A DNA stretch of 38,928 bases, from the NCBI GenBank assembly GCA_964507195.1, contig CAZDPA010000018.1, positions 1-38,928 on the forward strand. The letters are read 5' to 3'. Position 1 is the first letter of the stretch. Each line of letters starts with the position of its first letter. Below the pieces are notes generated by a model. The model was not told the origin of the DNA. It worked only from the letters and a program-made list of their open reading frames with translations, and searched no databases. Shown here one piece after another: positions 8,084 through 16,688 of this stretch. Made by a program: the position numbers and the translations under genes. Origin of the DNA: Solimonas sp964507195 (lineage in GTDB: Bacteria > Pseudomonadota > Gammaproteobacteria > Nevskiales > Nevskiaceae).

Positions 8084-8193
8084 CCGTTCGTCTTGAGTGC
8101 CGCACCAACGGTGCGGTGTATCGAGAGACCGGCGCCGAACCTTGGGTTGCAGTCTCTCGATACACCCGCTGCGCAGGCACTCGAGACGAACGG
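8084..8193. repeat. Paired REP-like element, ccgttcg/tctcgatac family
   Basis: Two head-to-head units lie here: ccgttcgtcttgagtgc...ggtgtatcgagaga and, inverted, tctctcgatacacc...gcactcgagacgaacgg. Each unit holds a small inner palindrome (ccaacggtgcgg region and cgctgcgcag). The element fills the gap between the convergent small partner gene and fecR. Other copies are at 2295-2398 and 11216-11336. Confidence 0.85.
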
Positions 8194-8225
8194 ATGGTGT
8201 GGTCTCCGCCGATCTGCAGACCGGT

Positions 8226-9194
8226 CTAGTAAACCAGCGCGACCGGGCCGAAGCGGGCCACACGCGCCCACCCCTGCTGCTCGACACCGACGAGCCATTC
8301 GTCGACACGCTGCAGATCGATCACGGTGTTGATGCGCTGCTGCGAATCCGACTTGAGCAAGACGATCCGGGTTTTATCCTGATATCGGTTCAGCCGGTCC
8401 ACCGCATGATCCAGCGTTGCGCCTTCGAGAATCAGGCGGCCGGACAGCCAGGCCAGCTCGCTGGCGGCATTGACCGCGACAACCTCGGACAGCGCCAGCG
8501 CAGACAGCGACACCTGCTGACCGGCACCGAGCATCACGCTGCCTTGCCGATTGCTGACCTTGACCCGCCCTTCCGAGACGAGCACGTCAACGACGTCTGC
8601 CTCGCGATGAATGCGGAAAAGCGTGCCGACGACACGAACCTCGCCACTGCCGACATTGACAACGAAAGGACGTGCCGCATCGGGTTGTATCTCGAAGTAG
8701 GCTTCTCCCCGATGCAAAGCCACCCTGCGTAGATCGCCACGCAGATCGACATCCAGTGCGCTGTCTCCGCTCAACACCAGTGTGCTGCCATCCTCAAGCT
8801 TGACCGTGCGCAGCTCACCGGCAGCAGTAGCCTGATCAAAGCGCCAATCGGTGAAGCTCATGTACGCCAGACCGACGCCCAGCATCAGCGATGCCGCAAG
8901 CGCCCAGACCCGGCTACGTCGGCGCGTGCCAGGCCGGCGTGGTGGAACAGCACGCACAGTCTCGGGCGGATCCAGCGGCAGGCTGGCCCACAGCGAACGC
9001 ATTTCCGAGATCGCCGCTTCATGCGCCGGATCGGCGGCACGCCAGCGCGAGAACTCGGCGCGTTGTTCGGCGCTGACCGAACCCGAAGTCATGCGCATCA
9101 GCCAGGTGGCCGCTGCTTCGTCGACCTCGGACGCAGGCGCATCCAGATCGAAGTCCTCGATCTGATTCTGGCCGTCGTTTCTGGCTGCGTTCAT
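8226..9194 (-). CDS. fecR: FecR-like anti-sigma factor / transmembrane signal sensor
   Basis: This is a 322-residue protein. The N-terminal DUF4880-type region carries AAATWLMRMTSG and FSRWRAADPAHEAAI. A basic stretch and a single membrane segment follow (about 95-114, VWALAASLMLGVGLAYMSF). The periplasmic FecR domain (about 120-225) shows VKLEDGSTLVLSGDSALDVD, RRVALHRGEAYFEI and VVGTLFRIHRE. The C-terminal region (about 240-322) would meet the receptor's STN domain. In this family the protein holds a FecI-type sigma factor inactive or activates it when the receptor is loaded. It lies 54 bases behind the sigma gene on the same strand and is surely in one operon with it. Confidence 0.92.
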   Translation of the reverse strand: MNAARNDGQNQIEDFDLDAPASEVDEAAATWLMRMTSGSVSAEQRAEFSRWRAADPAHEAAISEMRSLWASLPLDPPETVRAVPPRRPGTRRRSRVWALAASLMLGVGLAYMSFTDWRFDQATAAGELRTVKLEDGSTLVLSGDSALDVDLRGDLRRVALHRGEAYFEIQPDAARPFVVNVGSGEVRVVGTLFRIHREADVVDVLVSEGRVKVSNRQGSVMLGAGQQVSLSALALSEVVAVNAASELAWLSGRLILEGATLDHAVDRLNRYQDKTRIVLLKSDSQQRINTVIDLQRVDEWLVGVEQQGWARVARFGPVALVY

Positions 9195-9248
9195 GTGTCT
9201 ATAACAACTCAGGCGGCAAAAACCCGCAATGAGCGATCGCAGGAACGT

Positions 9249-9758
9249 TCATGGGCGATTCCTCAGACGCGCCTTGCAATGGAGCATCGCCTTGACGAGA
9301 TATTTCTCGACCAGACTCAGCGACACCCCCATCTGCTTCGCGATCTCGACGTGGGTGAGCCCTTCGACGCGGCTCAGATAGAGCATCTCGCGACACTTGT
9401 CCGGCAGTTCCTTGAGTACCGCGTCGACAGTCCGGATCTCGTCGGCGGTGAGCACGATGTCTTCCGGCGTCTGCTCGTTGACCTCGAACAGCTCGGTCAT
9501 CCCGGCCAGAAGCTCATGCCGCCGGCCCTCAAGGCGCAGGTGGTTGAGCGAGGCGTTGACCGCCATCGTCAGCAGGTAGCGGCGTATTTCGCCTTCGTTC
9601 TGCAATTGCCCGCTAACCTGCGGCAAGCGCAGATACATGTCCTGCACCAGATCGGCGGCGGTGGCGATGCAGCCGACGCGATTGGCCACGACGCGTTCCA
9701 GGCGCGCACGCAGCGCCAGGAACACTCGCAGCACTTCGGCGTTGGACGGTTCAACCAT
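9249..9758 (-). CDS. fecI: FecI-like ECF RNA polymerase sigma factor
   Basis: This is a 169-residue protein. Region 2 (about 10-80) shows VGCIATAADLVQDMYLRL and the helix with MAVNASLNHLRLEGRR. Region 4 (about 115-165) shows LPDKCREMLYLSRVEGLTHV followed by EIAKQMGVSLSLVEKYLVKA. The V-E-K-Y/H-L-x-x-A-L/M-x-H-C pattern is typical of the FecI iron-transport group of ECF factors. It would direct RNA polymerase to the receptor promoter when surface signalling is active. It is first in an operon with fecR. The ATG at 9758 has no convincing ribosome binding site, and no clear Fur box was found upstream. Confidence 0.92.
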   Translation of the reverse strand: MVEPSNAEVLRVFLALRARLERVVANRVGCIATAADLVQDMYLRLPQVSGQLQNEGEIRRYLLTMAVNASLNHLRLEGRRHELLAGMTELFEVNEQTPEDIVLTADEIRTVDAVLKELPDKCREMLYLSRVEGLTHVEIAKQMGVSLSLVEKYLVKAMLHCKARLRNRP

Positions 9759-9927
9759 CGGTGGGGGTCAGCACTTCGGGCGCCGCATTCTGCAGCACGC
9801 GTACGTTTGATCAGGATGCCGGTAAGTGATTGCCATGGACCTGGCAACCGTCTTCGGCCGCGCAATTGTCGCCTGATTCAGGGATTGTGCGCCTTCCTGA
9901 GCGCCGCAATTCGACTTAGCATGGCGC

Positions 9928-10656
9928 GTGCCATTCGATATCCGCCTTTTCTGGAACCGCTGGGCGCGATACATATTGGTCGCGGCGCTCGCGCATGTCC
10001 TGCTCGCGCTACTCTTCGTGGATTGGATCAGGAGCCCCCGCCACGACACCGTGGTACTCAGCCAACCCGCAATGGTGGTCATCCAGTTGCTGCCGCAGGC
10101 CGTCGCAGCCCCGCCCGAACCACCACCGCCCGTTGCGGCAACCGCACCGCCGAAAGCCGCTGTGAACTCAGTACGTGCAGCGCCTTCGACGCCAGCCGCC
10201 ATGCCCTTCGTCGCTGAAGCGGAACGCGCCGCCAATGCAGCGCCGGCGCGGGCGGCGGATGTGCCCGAAATGGTCGAATCCGAATCGGTTCAATCCGCTA
10301 CGACATCGGAGCCGGTGGCGAACGGGATCGCTGATCCTTCCGCCGATCCCGTCACGCTCTGGAGCAGCGCGGTCTTGGCCCACCTCGCCAAGTTCAAACG
10401 CTATCCGGAACAGGCGCGGCGACAGAGTCTGGAAGATCAGGTGCATCTGCGCATCCTGGTCGATCGCCAGGGTCAGGTGTTGCTGGATCAGATCGTCGAC
10501 AGCCGAGGCTTCAAGGAACTCGATTCCGAAGCGCGCGCACTGGTTAAACGAGCGAATCCGCTTCCGGCCCCACCTTTGGAAGCAACGGATACAGACCTGA
10601 GCTTCGTCGTTTCATTTGATTTCCTGTTGGAGAAGTCCAAAGGCTGGCTCTGGTAA
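9928..10656 (+). CDS. tonB: TonB-like energy transducer
   Basis: This is a 242-residue protein started at the GTG at 9928; the nearby ATG (9921) is in another frame. An N-terminal membrane anchor lies at about 15-33 (ILVAALAHVLLALLFVDWI), then a Pro/Ala-rich periplasmic spacer (PPEPPPPVAATAPPKAAV). The C-terminal TonB domain (about 145-240) has LAKFKRYPEQARRQSLEDQV, the usual L-x-x-x-x-x-Y-P-x-x-A-R pattern, and SRGFKELDSEA. It couples the proton-motive force via ExbB/ExbD to outer-membrane receptors. The gene diverges from fecI, which suggests it serves the receptor of this locus. No exbB/exbD genes are in the window. Confidence 0.9.
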   Translation: MPFDIRLFWNRWARYILVAALAHVLLALLFVDWIRSPRHDTVVLSQPAMVVIQLLPQAVAAPPEPPPPVAATAPPKAAVNSVRAAPSTPAAMPFVAEAERAANAAPARAADVPEMVESESVQSATTSEPVANGIADPSADPVTLWSSAVLAHLAKFKRYPEQARRQSLEDQVHLRILVDRQGQVLLDQIVDSRGFKELDSEARALVKRANPLPAPPLEATDTDLSFVVSFDFLLEKSKGWLW

Positions 10657-10772
10657 ATCCGCGCACAACCCTGAACGCAAGCTGATTCAGCAGAACTCAG
10701 TGCCAGTTCAGGTGTCGAGCCTATGGTGGCCTCACCGAGCGAGATTGTGCTCTTGTTGAGTTGAGGTGATTC

Positions 10773-11141
10773 ATGAACACAGTGACAGCAGCGATTGCTG
10801 GCGGTATTGCAGCCACCTTGGTGGCGACATCGGCAATGGTGTTTGCACTGCGTGACGATGATGTCAAGGACACCAAAGTCGCTGCCACCAAGACCGTCTG
10901 CACCGATGAGCAGGTCGTCACCGAAAACAAATGGGGTACCAAAGCCGTTGTCGGCACGGTACTCGGCGGTGCTGCCGGCGCAGCCATCGGCCATCAGATT
11001 GGTGACGGCAGCGGCCAGGACGCCGCCACGGCAGTCGGCGCGGTTGGCGGTGCGGTTGCCGGCAACAAGATTGCCCGCCACAACTACCCGGACCAGAAAG
11101 TCACAACCCGGCAGAATTGCCGCGAAGTTCCGGCCGACTAG
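10773..11141 (+). CDS. Glycine-zipper 2TM domain protein
   Basis: This is a 122-residue protein with an N-terminal hydrophobic segment (TAAIAGGIAATLVATSAMVF). A central glycine zipper follows, VVGTVLGGAAGAAIGHQIG, then AVGAVGGAVAGNKI (about residues 58-103), the Rick_17kDa/2TM pattern. Two cysteines (C43 and C116) flank the zipper. Such proteins sit in the envelope; their precise role is poorly known. A good AGGTG ribosome binding site precedes the ATG, and a terminator follows, so this is probably a single-gene transcript. Confidence 0.82.
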   Translation: MNTVTAAIAGGIAATLVATSAMVFALRDDDVKDTKVAATKTVCTDEQVVTENKWGTKAVVGTVLGGAAGAAIGHQIGDGSGQDAATAVGAVGGAVAGNKIARHNYPDQKVTTRQNCREVPAD

Positions 11142-11168
11142 TTCACCGACTCACACTTCAGCTTGATG

Positions 11169-11194
11169 AGCAGGCCTTGATGGCCTGCTTTTTT
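11169..11194 (+). terminator. Rho-independent terminator
   Basis: The stem agcaggcc (11169-11176) and ggcctgct (11182-11189) closes a 5-base loop and is followed by a run of T. It lies 28 bases after the glycine-zipper gene. Confidence 0.88.
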
Positions 11195-11215
11195 GTTTCT
11201 GATCATTCCGTTGAT

Positions 11216-11336
11216 GTCTCTCGATACACCTGCTTCGCAGTCACTCGAGACGAACGGAGGTTTGTTGGGACTTCAGCGAAATCAACAAAAGCCCGTTCGT
11301 CTCGAGTGCCGCGCGCAGCGCGGTATATCGAGAGAC
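11216..11336. repeat. Paired REP-like element, ccgttcg/tctcgatac family
   Basis: The unit gtctctcgatacacctgctt...cgagacgaacgg (11216-11257) is followed by 35 bases and an inverted unit, ccgttcgtctcgagtgccgc...tatatcgagagac (11293-11336). The two units face the opposite way from the copy at 8084-8193. The element lies between the convergent glycine-zipper gene and fadI. Confidence 0.87.
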
Positions 11337-11345
11337 CCCAACGAA

Positions 11346-12647
11346 CTACGCGCTTTCGAGCACCATCGCCGCACCAATGCCACCCGCAGCACAGGCGGTG
11401 TTCAGTGCCATGCCACCGCCGCGACGCTTCAGCTCGTTCAAGGTCTGCACGATCAGGCGCGCACCGGTCGCACCGAATGGGTGACCGTAGGCAATCGTGC
11501 CGCCGAGCACATTGAGCTTGCGTCGATCGACTTCGCCGACCGGTTTGCTCCGACCCATGGTCTCCTTGAAATACTTTGCCGACGCCAGACCTTTCAGGTT
11601 GCAGGCGATCTGCGCAGCGAACGCTTCGTGCATGTCGACCAGGGTCATGTCCTTGAGCGTGACGCCGGCGCGCTCGAGTGCGACCGGCACCGCGAGGACC
11701 GGACCCATCAGCATGTCGTTCTGCGGCGTCTTCGCGGCGAAGTGATATGAGCGGATGTAGCCGAGCGCTTGATAGCCCAGTGCCCTGGCCCTGGCCTCGC
11801 TCATCAGGATCATCGCCGCGGCGCCGTCGGTCAGCGGACTGGAGTTGCCTGCGGTCACACTGCCCTGGTCGCGATCAAACACCGGCTTGAGCTTCGCATA
11901 GCCTTCGCGCTCCGACGATTTGCGCACGAGATTGTCCTCGTGAATTGCACGGCCGTCGACATGCGCGGTCATGACTTCGCCGTCCATCTTGCCGTCGGCC
12001 CAGGCTTTCGCGGCATTGCTGTGCGACAGGTGCGCGATGTCGTCCTGCTCCTCGCGGGTCGCGCCCCACTTCTGCGCCATCTGCTCGGCGTTCTGGCCCA
12101 TCGTCAGTCCAGTCGAGAATTCGGTGATCGACGGCGGCGTCGGGATGATGTCGCGCGGACGCAGGCTGGAGAGCAGCTTGATCTTCTGCACCGATGATTT
12201 CGCGAAGTTGGCGTCACGCAGGGTCGCCGACAGTTTCGGTGTGGTCGTGATGCGTACGCTGGAGGTTGAATCCGTACCGCCGGCAATCGCGACATCGACA
12301 GTGCCGGCGAGGATACTTTCGGCTGCGCTGGCGACGGTCTGGAAGCTGGTCGCGCAGGCGCGTGTGATCGAGTACGCATCAACATCCGGCATGCCGCAGG
12401 CAATCGCGATTTCGCGGGCGATGAACGGTGCCTCCGGAATCATCACGGTCATGCCGAAGACGACCTGGTCGACCTGATCCTTGTTGAGGTTGTTGCGCGC
12501 GAGCAGTTCGCTGACGAGCATCGCACCGAGCTCGATCGCACTGCGATCGCGGAAGTGCGTGGCGATGCGCGCGAACGGCGTGCGCAGGCCGGCGACAACC
12601 GCCACGCGACCATTGCGGCCCTTGAGTTCCAGACGTTCACTGCTCAT
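11346..12647 (-). CDS. fadI: FadI-type 3-ketoacyl-CoA thiolase
   Basis: This is a 433-residue thiolase read from the ATG at 12647, preceded by GGGGA at good spacing. It performs the last step of fatty-acid beta-oxidation, cleaving 3-ketoacyl-CoA to acetyl-CoA and a shortened acyl-CoA. The catalytic Cys is C98 in SITRACATSF. The His motif is GHPFGATGARL, and the second Cys is in NTACAAGGIGAAMVLE. The length fits FadI/trifunctional-beta-subunit enzymes (about 430) better than biosynthetic thiolases (about 390). No fadJ partner (hydratase/dehydrogenase) is adjacent, which is unusual. It is last in a same-strand series with the lipase and the S15-type hydrolase, 108 bases behind the latter. Confidence 0.9.
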   Translation of the reverse strand: MSSERLELKGRNGRVAVVAGLRTPFARIATHFRDRSAIELGAMLVSELLARNNLNKDQVDQVVFGMTVMIPEAPFIAREIAIACGMPDVDAYSITRACATSFQTVASAAESILAGTVDVAIAGGTDSTSSVRITTTPKLSATLRDANFAKSSVQKIKLLSSLRPRDIIPTPPSITEFSTGLTMGQNAEQMAQKWGATREEQDDIAHLSHSNAAKAWADGKMDGEVMTAHVDGRAIHEDNLVRKSSEREGYAKLKPVFDRDQGSVTAGNSSPLTDGAAAMILMSEARARALGYQALGYIRSYHFAAKTPQNDMLMGPVLAVPVALERAGVTLKDMTLVDMHEAFAAQIACNLKGLASAKYFKETMGRSKPVGEVDRRKLNVLGGTIAYGHPFGATGARLIVQTLNELKRRGGGMALNTACAAGGIGAAMVLESA

Positions 12648-12755
12648 GACGCATCCCCATCGTTGTTGGAATAACGCGAGTGTCGCCGCCGGCGAGGTGT
12701 CTGTGATTCGCTGCGCCGCCAGCCGCCGCAGCAGCGCAGCCAAGCCGTTCGATAT

Positions 12756-14684
12756 CTACTCCAGCGCGGAGGCCGGCACGACCGGCAGCACCACGCTCGA
12801 AGGATGCTCGGCGTCGTGATAGACGCTGAGCAGGCCTGCAGCGGAAACGACCAGGCTCGGTAACGGCATCGCGGCGAACGGGAAGTTCGCCGCACCGACC
12901 GAGATGCGCAGCTGGTGACCCTTGCGGATCAGCGCACTGGTCTGGAACAGCTCGACCGAGACCTTGACGATATTGCCGCTGCCGACCGGCTCGACAGCAT
13001 CCGCGCTGTACGGATGCCAGGGCTGGATCATCTCGCCGTCGAGCCTGCGCGAACGGCTTTCGTCGATGACGCGCAGCGATGCGGTCTGCAGGCCGCTGGT
13101 CAGCGAGCGTGCGGTGCCGTCCGGTTGCAGATCGGACACGCGCACGACAAGGCCGGCGTTGAGTGCGGTCGTCGACATCCAGAGGTCGGCCTGGATCGGA
13201 CCGTTGATGTAGAGATCCTCCTTGAGCGGCGCTGTGTCGAAGGTGGATTCGAGCTGCTGCACGAGATTGTCCTCGTACCAGCACGGCAGCGGCGCATAGG
13301 CGAGCAGCCCGAGCGAGATCTGCATGGCGCTTTCCGAACAGATGCCGTTGACCGGTTGCTGCAGGATCACCGAGGGCGCGACACCGGGCGCGGCCTCGCT
13401 GGTGGCGAGCGCGGCATCGCCTTGAAGGAAATAGCGCGCGGCCCGGGCCTGCGGATGCGGCCAGTCGTTGCTGGTGACGAACTGCTCGTGCCCCCAGACC
13501 CACTGCGTGACGTTCGGCAGCGCTTCCGCGCCGTTGTTCGTGCCCTTGAGGTAATGATCGAACCAGCGCAGCGCGATGTGATCGAGCGCGGGCACGCCGC
13601 CCATCGGCAGTCCCTCGCCCGTCGCGGCTTGCAGGTGATGCCAGGGCCCCATCAGCAGCTTGGTCGTGGTCTGGTTCTTGAGCGCCTCGTAGTTCAGCGG
13701 CTCGCTGCGCTGGAAGATGTCGTAGAGACCACCGACGATGAAGGTCGGCGCGCGGCCTGTGCGATTCTTCTCCAGCGGCGCCTTGTCGGCCCAGTAGTCG
13801 TTGTCGAACGCCGACTCCTCCTGGCCGAGCACTACACCGAGCGTTCGCGGCACGAGAAAGCCGTTGAGCCCGAGCAGATGCTCGCCGACCGCGGACAGAT
13901 ACTGAGCCGGATCGACATAGAACTGCGGATCCAACGTCGCGAGCAGGGTGACGACGCTCATCCAGGCCGGCAGGAACGCGATGCTGGCCTGGCCGCCGAC
14001 GAACACGACATCGCGATAGATGTCGCCATGCGGCACGATCGCGAATACGGAGCGGATTGCCGGATGGTTCTGGCTTGCGGCGAGCATCGAGGTCGACGCC
14101 GTCGCCGAGATGCCCCACAGGCCGATCACGCCGTTGCTCCAGGGCTGCTGCACGATCCAGTCCAGCACCTGCGGATAGTCCTGCTGCTCGCGCGCGCTGA
14201 ACGGATCCCAGGCGCCGCCGGAACGACCGGTGCCGCGCACGTCGACGAGCACATGGTTGTAGCCACGCTGCACGAAGTAGTTGTTGATGCCGCCGCCGAG
14301 CGGAATCGTGTTGCCGACGTTCTTGTTGTACGGCGTGAAGGTGACGATGGTCGGCAGCGGCTGCGTTTCCGCCTCGCCATTGGCCAGTGCGGGGCGCACG
14401 ACGTTGAGCGTGATCGTCACGCCATCATCCATCGCGAGGTTCTGGTTTTCCTGCGCGACGACGCCGGGATATGCAGCGGGCGGATCGTAGTCCGACCATA
14501 CGCCTGCGCCGCTCTGACGGACGATCGGCTGCGACTGACTCGCGGAGTTGCGCGTGCCCAGATCGGTCCAGCCACTCTTGCCGTCGGCACTTCCGCCGCC
14601 GCCACTGCTGACTTCGTTGTCACTGCCGCAGGCAGCGAGCAGCAGAGCGGCGGAAAGGCACAGCAGTTTGATGGTGGTGTTCAT
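12756..14684 (-). CDS. CocE/NonD (S15) family hydrolase, lipoprotein
   Basis: This is a 642-residue protein from the ATG at 14684. A lipobox (LLLAAC, C19) predicts an anchored lipoprotein. The alpha/beta-hydrolase part (about 65-400) has VLVDVRGTGRSGGAWDPF and the nucleophile elbow LWGISATAST (S193). Likely further triad members are D in FIVGGLYDIF and H in LLMGPWHHLQ. The C-terminal jelly-roll domain (X-Pro dipeptidyl-peptidase type, about 430-642) has INGPIQADLWMSTTALNAGL and IRKGHQLRISVGAANFP. Family members cleave esters or Xaa-Pro peptides. It starts 8 bases behind the lipase gene, so the two are co-transcribed. The neighbours (lipase, thiolase) favour an ester substrate, which is inference. 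Confidence 0.85.
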   Translation of the reverse strand: MNTTIKLLCLSAALLLAACGSDNEVSSGGGGSADGKSGWTDLGTRNSASQSQPIVRQSGAGVWSDYDPPAAYPGVVAQENQNLAMDDGVTITLNVVRPALANGEAETQPLPTIVTFTPYNKNVGNTIPLGGGINNYFVQRGYNHVLVDVRGTGRSGGAWDPFSAREQQDYPQVLDWIVQQPWSNGVIGLWGISATASTSMLAASQNHPAIRSVFAIVPHGDIYRDVVFVGGQASIAFLPAWMSVVTLLATLDPQFYVDPAQYLSAVGEHLLGLNGFLVPRTLGVVLGQEESAFDNDYWADKAPLEKNRTGRAPTFIVGGLYDIFQRSEPLNYEALKNQTTTKLLMGPWHHLQAATGEGLPMGGVPALDHIALRWFDHYLKGTNNGAEALPNVTQWVWGHEQFVTSNDWPHPQARAARYFLQGDAALATSEAAPGVAPSVILQQPVNGICSESAMQISLGLLAYAPLPCWYEDNLVQQLESTFDTAPLKEDLYINGPIQADLWMSTTALNAGLVVRVSDLQPDGTARSLTSGLQTASLRVIDESRSRRLDGEMIQPWHPYSADAVEPVGSGNIVKVSVELFQTSALIRKGHQLRISVGAANFPFAAMPLPSLVVSAAGLLSVYHDAEHPSSVVLPVVPASALE

Positions 14685-14692
14685 GGTCTGGC

Positions 14693-15967
14693 TCAGTTGC
14701 AGCGTTGCGCAGTGGGCGGCACGACATTGGCCGGCAGGCCGTTCAGGCGTCCGATCAGATAGGCCAGCGCAAACGGCGCGCCGGCTGCGACGCCAGCGAC
14801 GTGCTCGCCGCTCAGGCTGCGCTGATAGGTCACCGTTGCGCCACTCGCGCACCAGGCGTCGACCAGCGCATCGGTGCCCCCGATCGGAATCAGCTCGTCA
14901 AGGATCTCGTGATAGAGATACATGTCGGCCACCGGCGTGTGGTCAACCTGCGGCAGCGTCACCTTCGGCTTGACGGCCAGCGCACCCGGCGAGCTGAACG
15001 GATCCTCGATCGTCACGTAGTCGGCGAGGCTGCCGCTTGCACCCGGTGAGCCGTCGGTCGTATCACCAACACAGCCGTCCTTGAGCGCAGCGATCACGCG
15101 GCGACCTTCGGCGTTGATGATCGAGTCCGGAATCAGTTCCGGATACGCCCGATTGGCGCCGATGATCGCGCTGAAGATCAGACCGAAGAACGGGCCGTTC
15201 TCGGCGTTCTGCACGACACCGAAGACGTCCGCCGGCGTACCGCCACTCGCGACGCCGACGATGTTCAGCTCCGGCGCATAGCTGCCCTGCAGCGAGGCTG
15301 CCCAGGACGTTGCGAGCGCACCCCCGGAGTAGCCCCACATCGCGACCGGCGATTGCGGATTCAATCCCAGCGGCTCAAAGCCCAGCGCTGCGCGGATCGC
15401 GTCGAGCGTCGCCTGGCCCGACAGCTTGCCGGCGCCGTAGGCGTGATACGGGCCTTCGTAATCGGGGAACACCATGGTCCAGCCCTGCGCAGTCAGGCCG
15501 CTGATATAGACCAAGGTCTCGGCGGTGCTGTTGGCGTTGGAGGTATCGCCGGTCACGGTGCGGCTCGGCGCGCACTGCGGACCGAGGCTGTCGTAGGCGA
15601 ACTGGTAGGACACCAGCGGCGGCTCGGCGAGCAGCGAAGGAACCAGCGGCTTGACGACGACGGCCGTCGCCGCGAGCGGACGATCATTGACGTCGCGCGT
15701 CATGTACTGGATCAGCCACGCCGGATTCGGCTCCGGCACGCCGGCGGGCTTGAAGGTGACTTCACGCGAGTTGAGCAGCGTGCCGGGCGGCACGTTCGGC
15801 AGCGGTTGCGGTTGTGCGTAGAACGCGTCCGGATCGGGCGTCGGTGCGAACGGTACAGCGCTGAAATCAGCCGCGCTGTCCGAATCGCCATCATCACCAT
15901 CGCTGCTGCCGCAGGCCGAAAGCGTGAGCATCGCCGTCAGCAGCCCGACCCGGCACATGAAAACCAT
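14693..15967 (-). CDS. Secretory lipase (LIP family), lipoprotein
   Basis: This is a 424-residue protein from the ATG at 15967, chosen because AAGGAGAG lies just upstream and a lipobox (LTLSAC, C19) then falls at the right place. A long Asp/Ser-rich linker follows. The hydrolase fold shows VAMWGYSGGALATSW with nucleophile S214 (G-x-S-x-G). D in EILDELIPIGGTDAL and H in SLSGEHVAG are the probable other triad members. The family (secretory lipase, Candida LIP-like, common in actinobacteria and some proteobacteria) hydrolyses triacylglycerols and other esters. It is the first gene of the lipase-S15 hydrolase-fadI series. Confidence 0.85.
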   Translation of the reverse strand: MVFMCRVGLLTAMLTLSACGSSDGDDGDSDSAADFSAVPFAPTPDPDAFYAQPQPLPNVPPGTLLNSREVTFKPAGVPEPNPAWLIQYMTRDVNDRPLAATAVVVKPLVPSLLAEPPLVSYQFAYDSLGPQCAPSRTVTGDTSNANSTAETLVYISGLTAQGWTMVFPDYEGPYHAYGAGKLSGQATLDAIRAALGFEPLGLNPQSPVAMWGYSGGALATSWAASLQGSYAPELNIVGVASGGTPADVFGVVQNAENGPFFGLIFSAIIGANRAYPELIPDSIINAEGRRVIAALKDGCVGDTTDGSPGASGSLADYVTIEDPFSSPGALAVKPKVTLPQVDHTPVADMYLYHEILDELIPIGGTDALVDAWCASGATVTYQRSLSGEHVAGVAAGAPFALAYLIGRLNGLPANVVPPTAQRCN

Positions 15968-16187
15968 CCACACTCTCCTTCGCGTCCGGTGCAGTCGTTT
16001 TCCGGGCATACACATCGTCGCCCAGGATGCCGCACCTCATCGCCGCATATTGCGCTTCGGCATCCCCCAGGCGTGAGCCCTGCCCGCGCCAGTTTGCTTA
16101 GCAGATCAGGCCACAGTTTCCGGTTTCGCGGGAAGGGCTGAGTGCTCATTGCGGAACCGATCGGCGGCACCTGGAGTCTGAGCCGTC

Positions 16188-16589
16188 ATGACACGCATCC
16201 GATCCGCGATCAGCATCCTGCTGGGGCTCCTGCTCCTGGTGCAGGGGCTCAGCGTGTCCGCGGCAACGCTGGTGCCGATGTCGAAGATGACGCCAGCGAC
16301 CGCAGAACAGACGATCGCCATGGCAGCGCCTGTGGCAGACGCCGAGATGCCCTGCCACCAACAGATCGCCGAACCGGCGACGGTCGAGAAGAGCACTTCC
16401 GACTGTCCCTGCTGCGACGGCGACTGCCCCGACATGCAGGCCTGCGCGATGGCGCATCCGGCGATGCCGAGCGCGCTGGCATTGAGCCTGCCCGTCTTCA
16501 GCACAGCCGCACCCGCAGCGGCTGAAGTTGCAATCTCCTCGCGCAGTATCGCGTCTCCGCTCCGACCTCCGATTTCTCTCCCCGGCTGA
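16188..16589 (+). CDS. CopL-like periplasmic metal-binding protein
   Basis: This is a 133-residue protein with an N-terminal signal segment (SAISILLGLLLLVQGLSVSA) and a metal-ligand-rich core: MPCHQQ, then CPCCDGDCPDMQACAMAHP (about residues 54-92). The Cys/Met/His clusters resemble CopL-type proteins, small proteins encoded ahead of copper-resistance operons in xanthomonads and needed for copper-dependent expression. Its place, 100 bases ahead of cusC on the same strand, fits that role. Homology outside the metal cluster is weak, so a general periplasmic copper-binding protein is the safe reading. Confidence 0.65.
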   Translation: MTRIRSAISILLGLLLLVQGLSVSAATLVPMSKMTPATAEQTIAMAAPVADAEMPCHQQIAEPATVEKSTSDCPCCDGDCPDMQACAMAHPAMPSALALSLPVFSTAAPAAAEVAISSRSIASPLRPPISLPG

Positions 16590-16601
16590 TGTTCTGGCCC
16601 G

Positions 16602-16620
16602 GTGACCCTGTCCGGGTCAC
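16602..16620. promoter_or_regulatory. Inverted repeat between the CopL-like gene and cusC
   Basis: The arms gtgaccc (16602-16608) and gggtcac (16614-16620) flank a 5-base centre. It may be an RNA hairpin that tunes downstream expression, or a DNA-binding site. There is no T-run, so it is not a standard terminator. The function is unknown. Confidence 0.4.
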
Positions 16621-16688
16621 GTTCAACGGTGTCGCGTACATCGCGATGCCGCCGCTGATCCCGAACCGGATCAGCCTGGAGATGAAAC

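Noticed and set aside
9021..10217. Open frame of about 400 codons on the plus strand over fecR, fecI and the start of tonB
   Set aside because: It overlaps three genes with recognised domains in wrong frames. The ATG at 9921 in this frame was considered as a tonB start and rejected because only the GTG at 9928 gives the TonB sequence.
8084..11336. Repeated palindromic units as a possible CRISPR array
   Set aside because: Units are inverted pairs at scattered intergenic sites, not evenly spaced direct repeats with unique spacers, and no cas genes are present.
12915..14762. Open frame of about 615 codons opposite the S15-type hydrolase
   Set aside because: Antisense shadow of a gene with lipobox, catalytic elbow and full family length.
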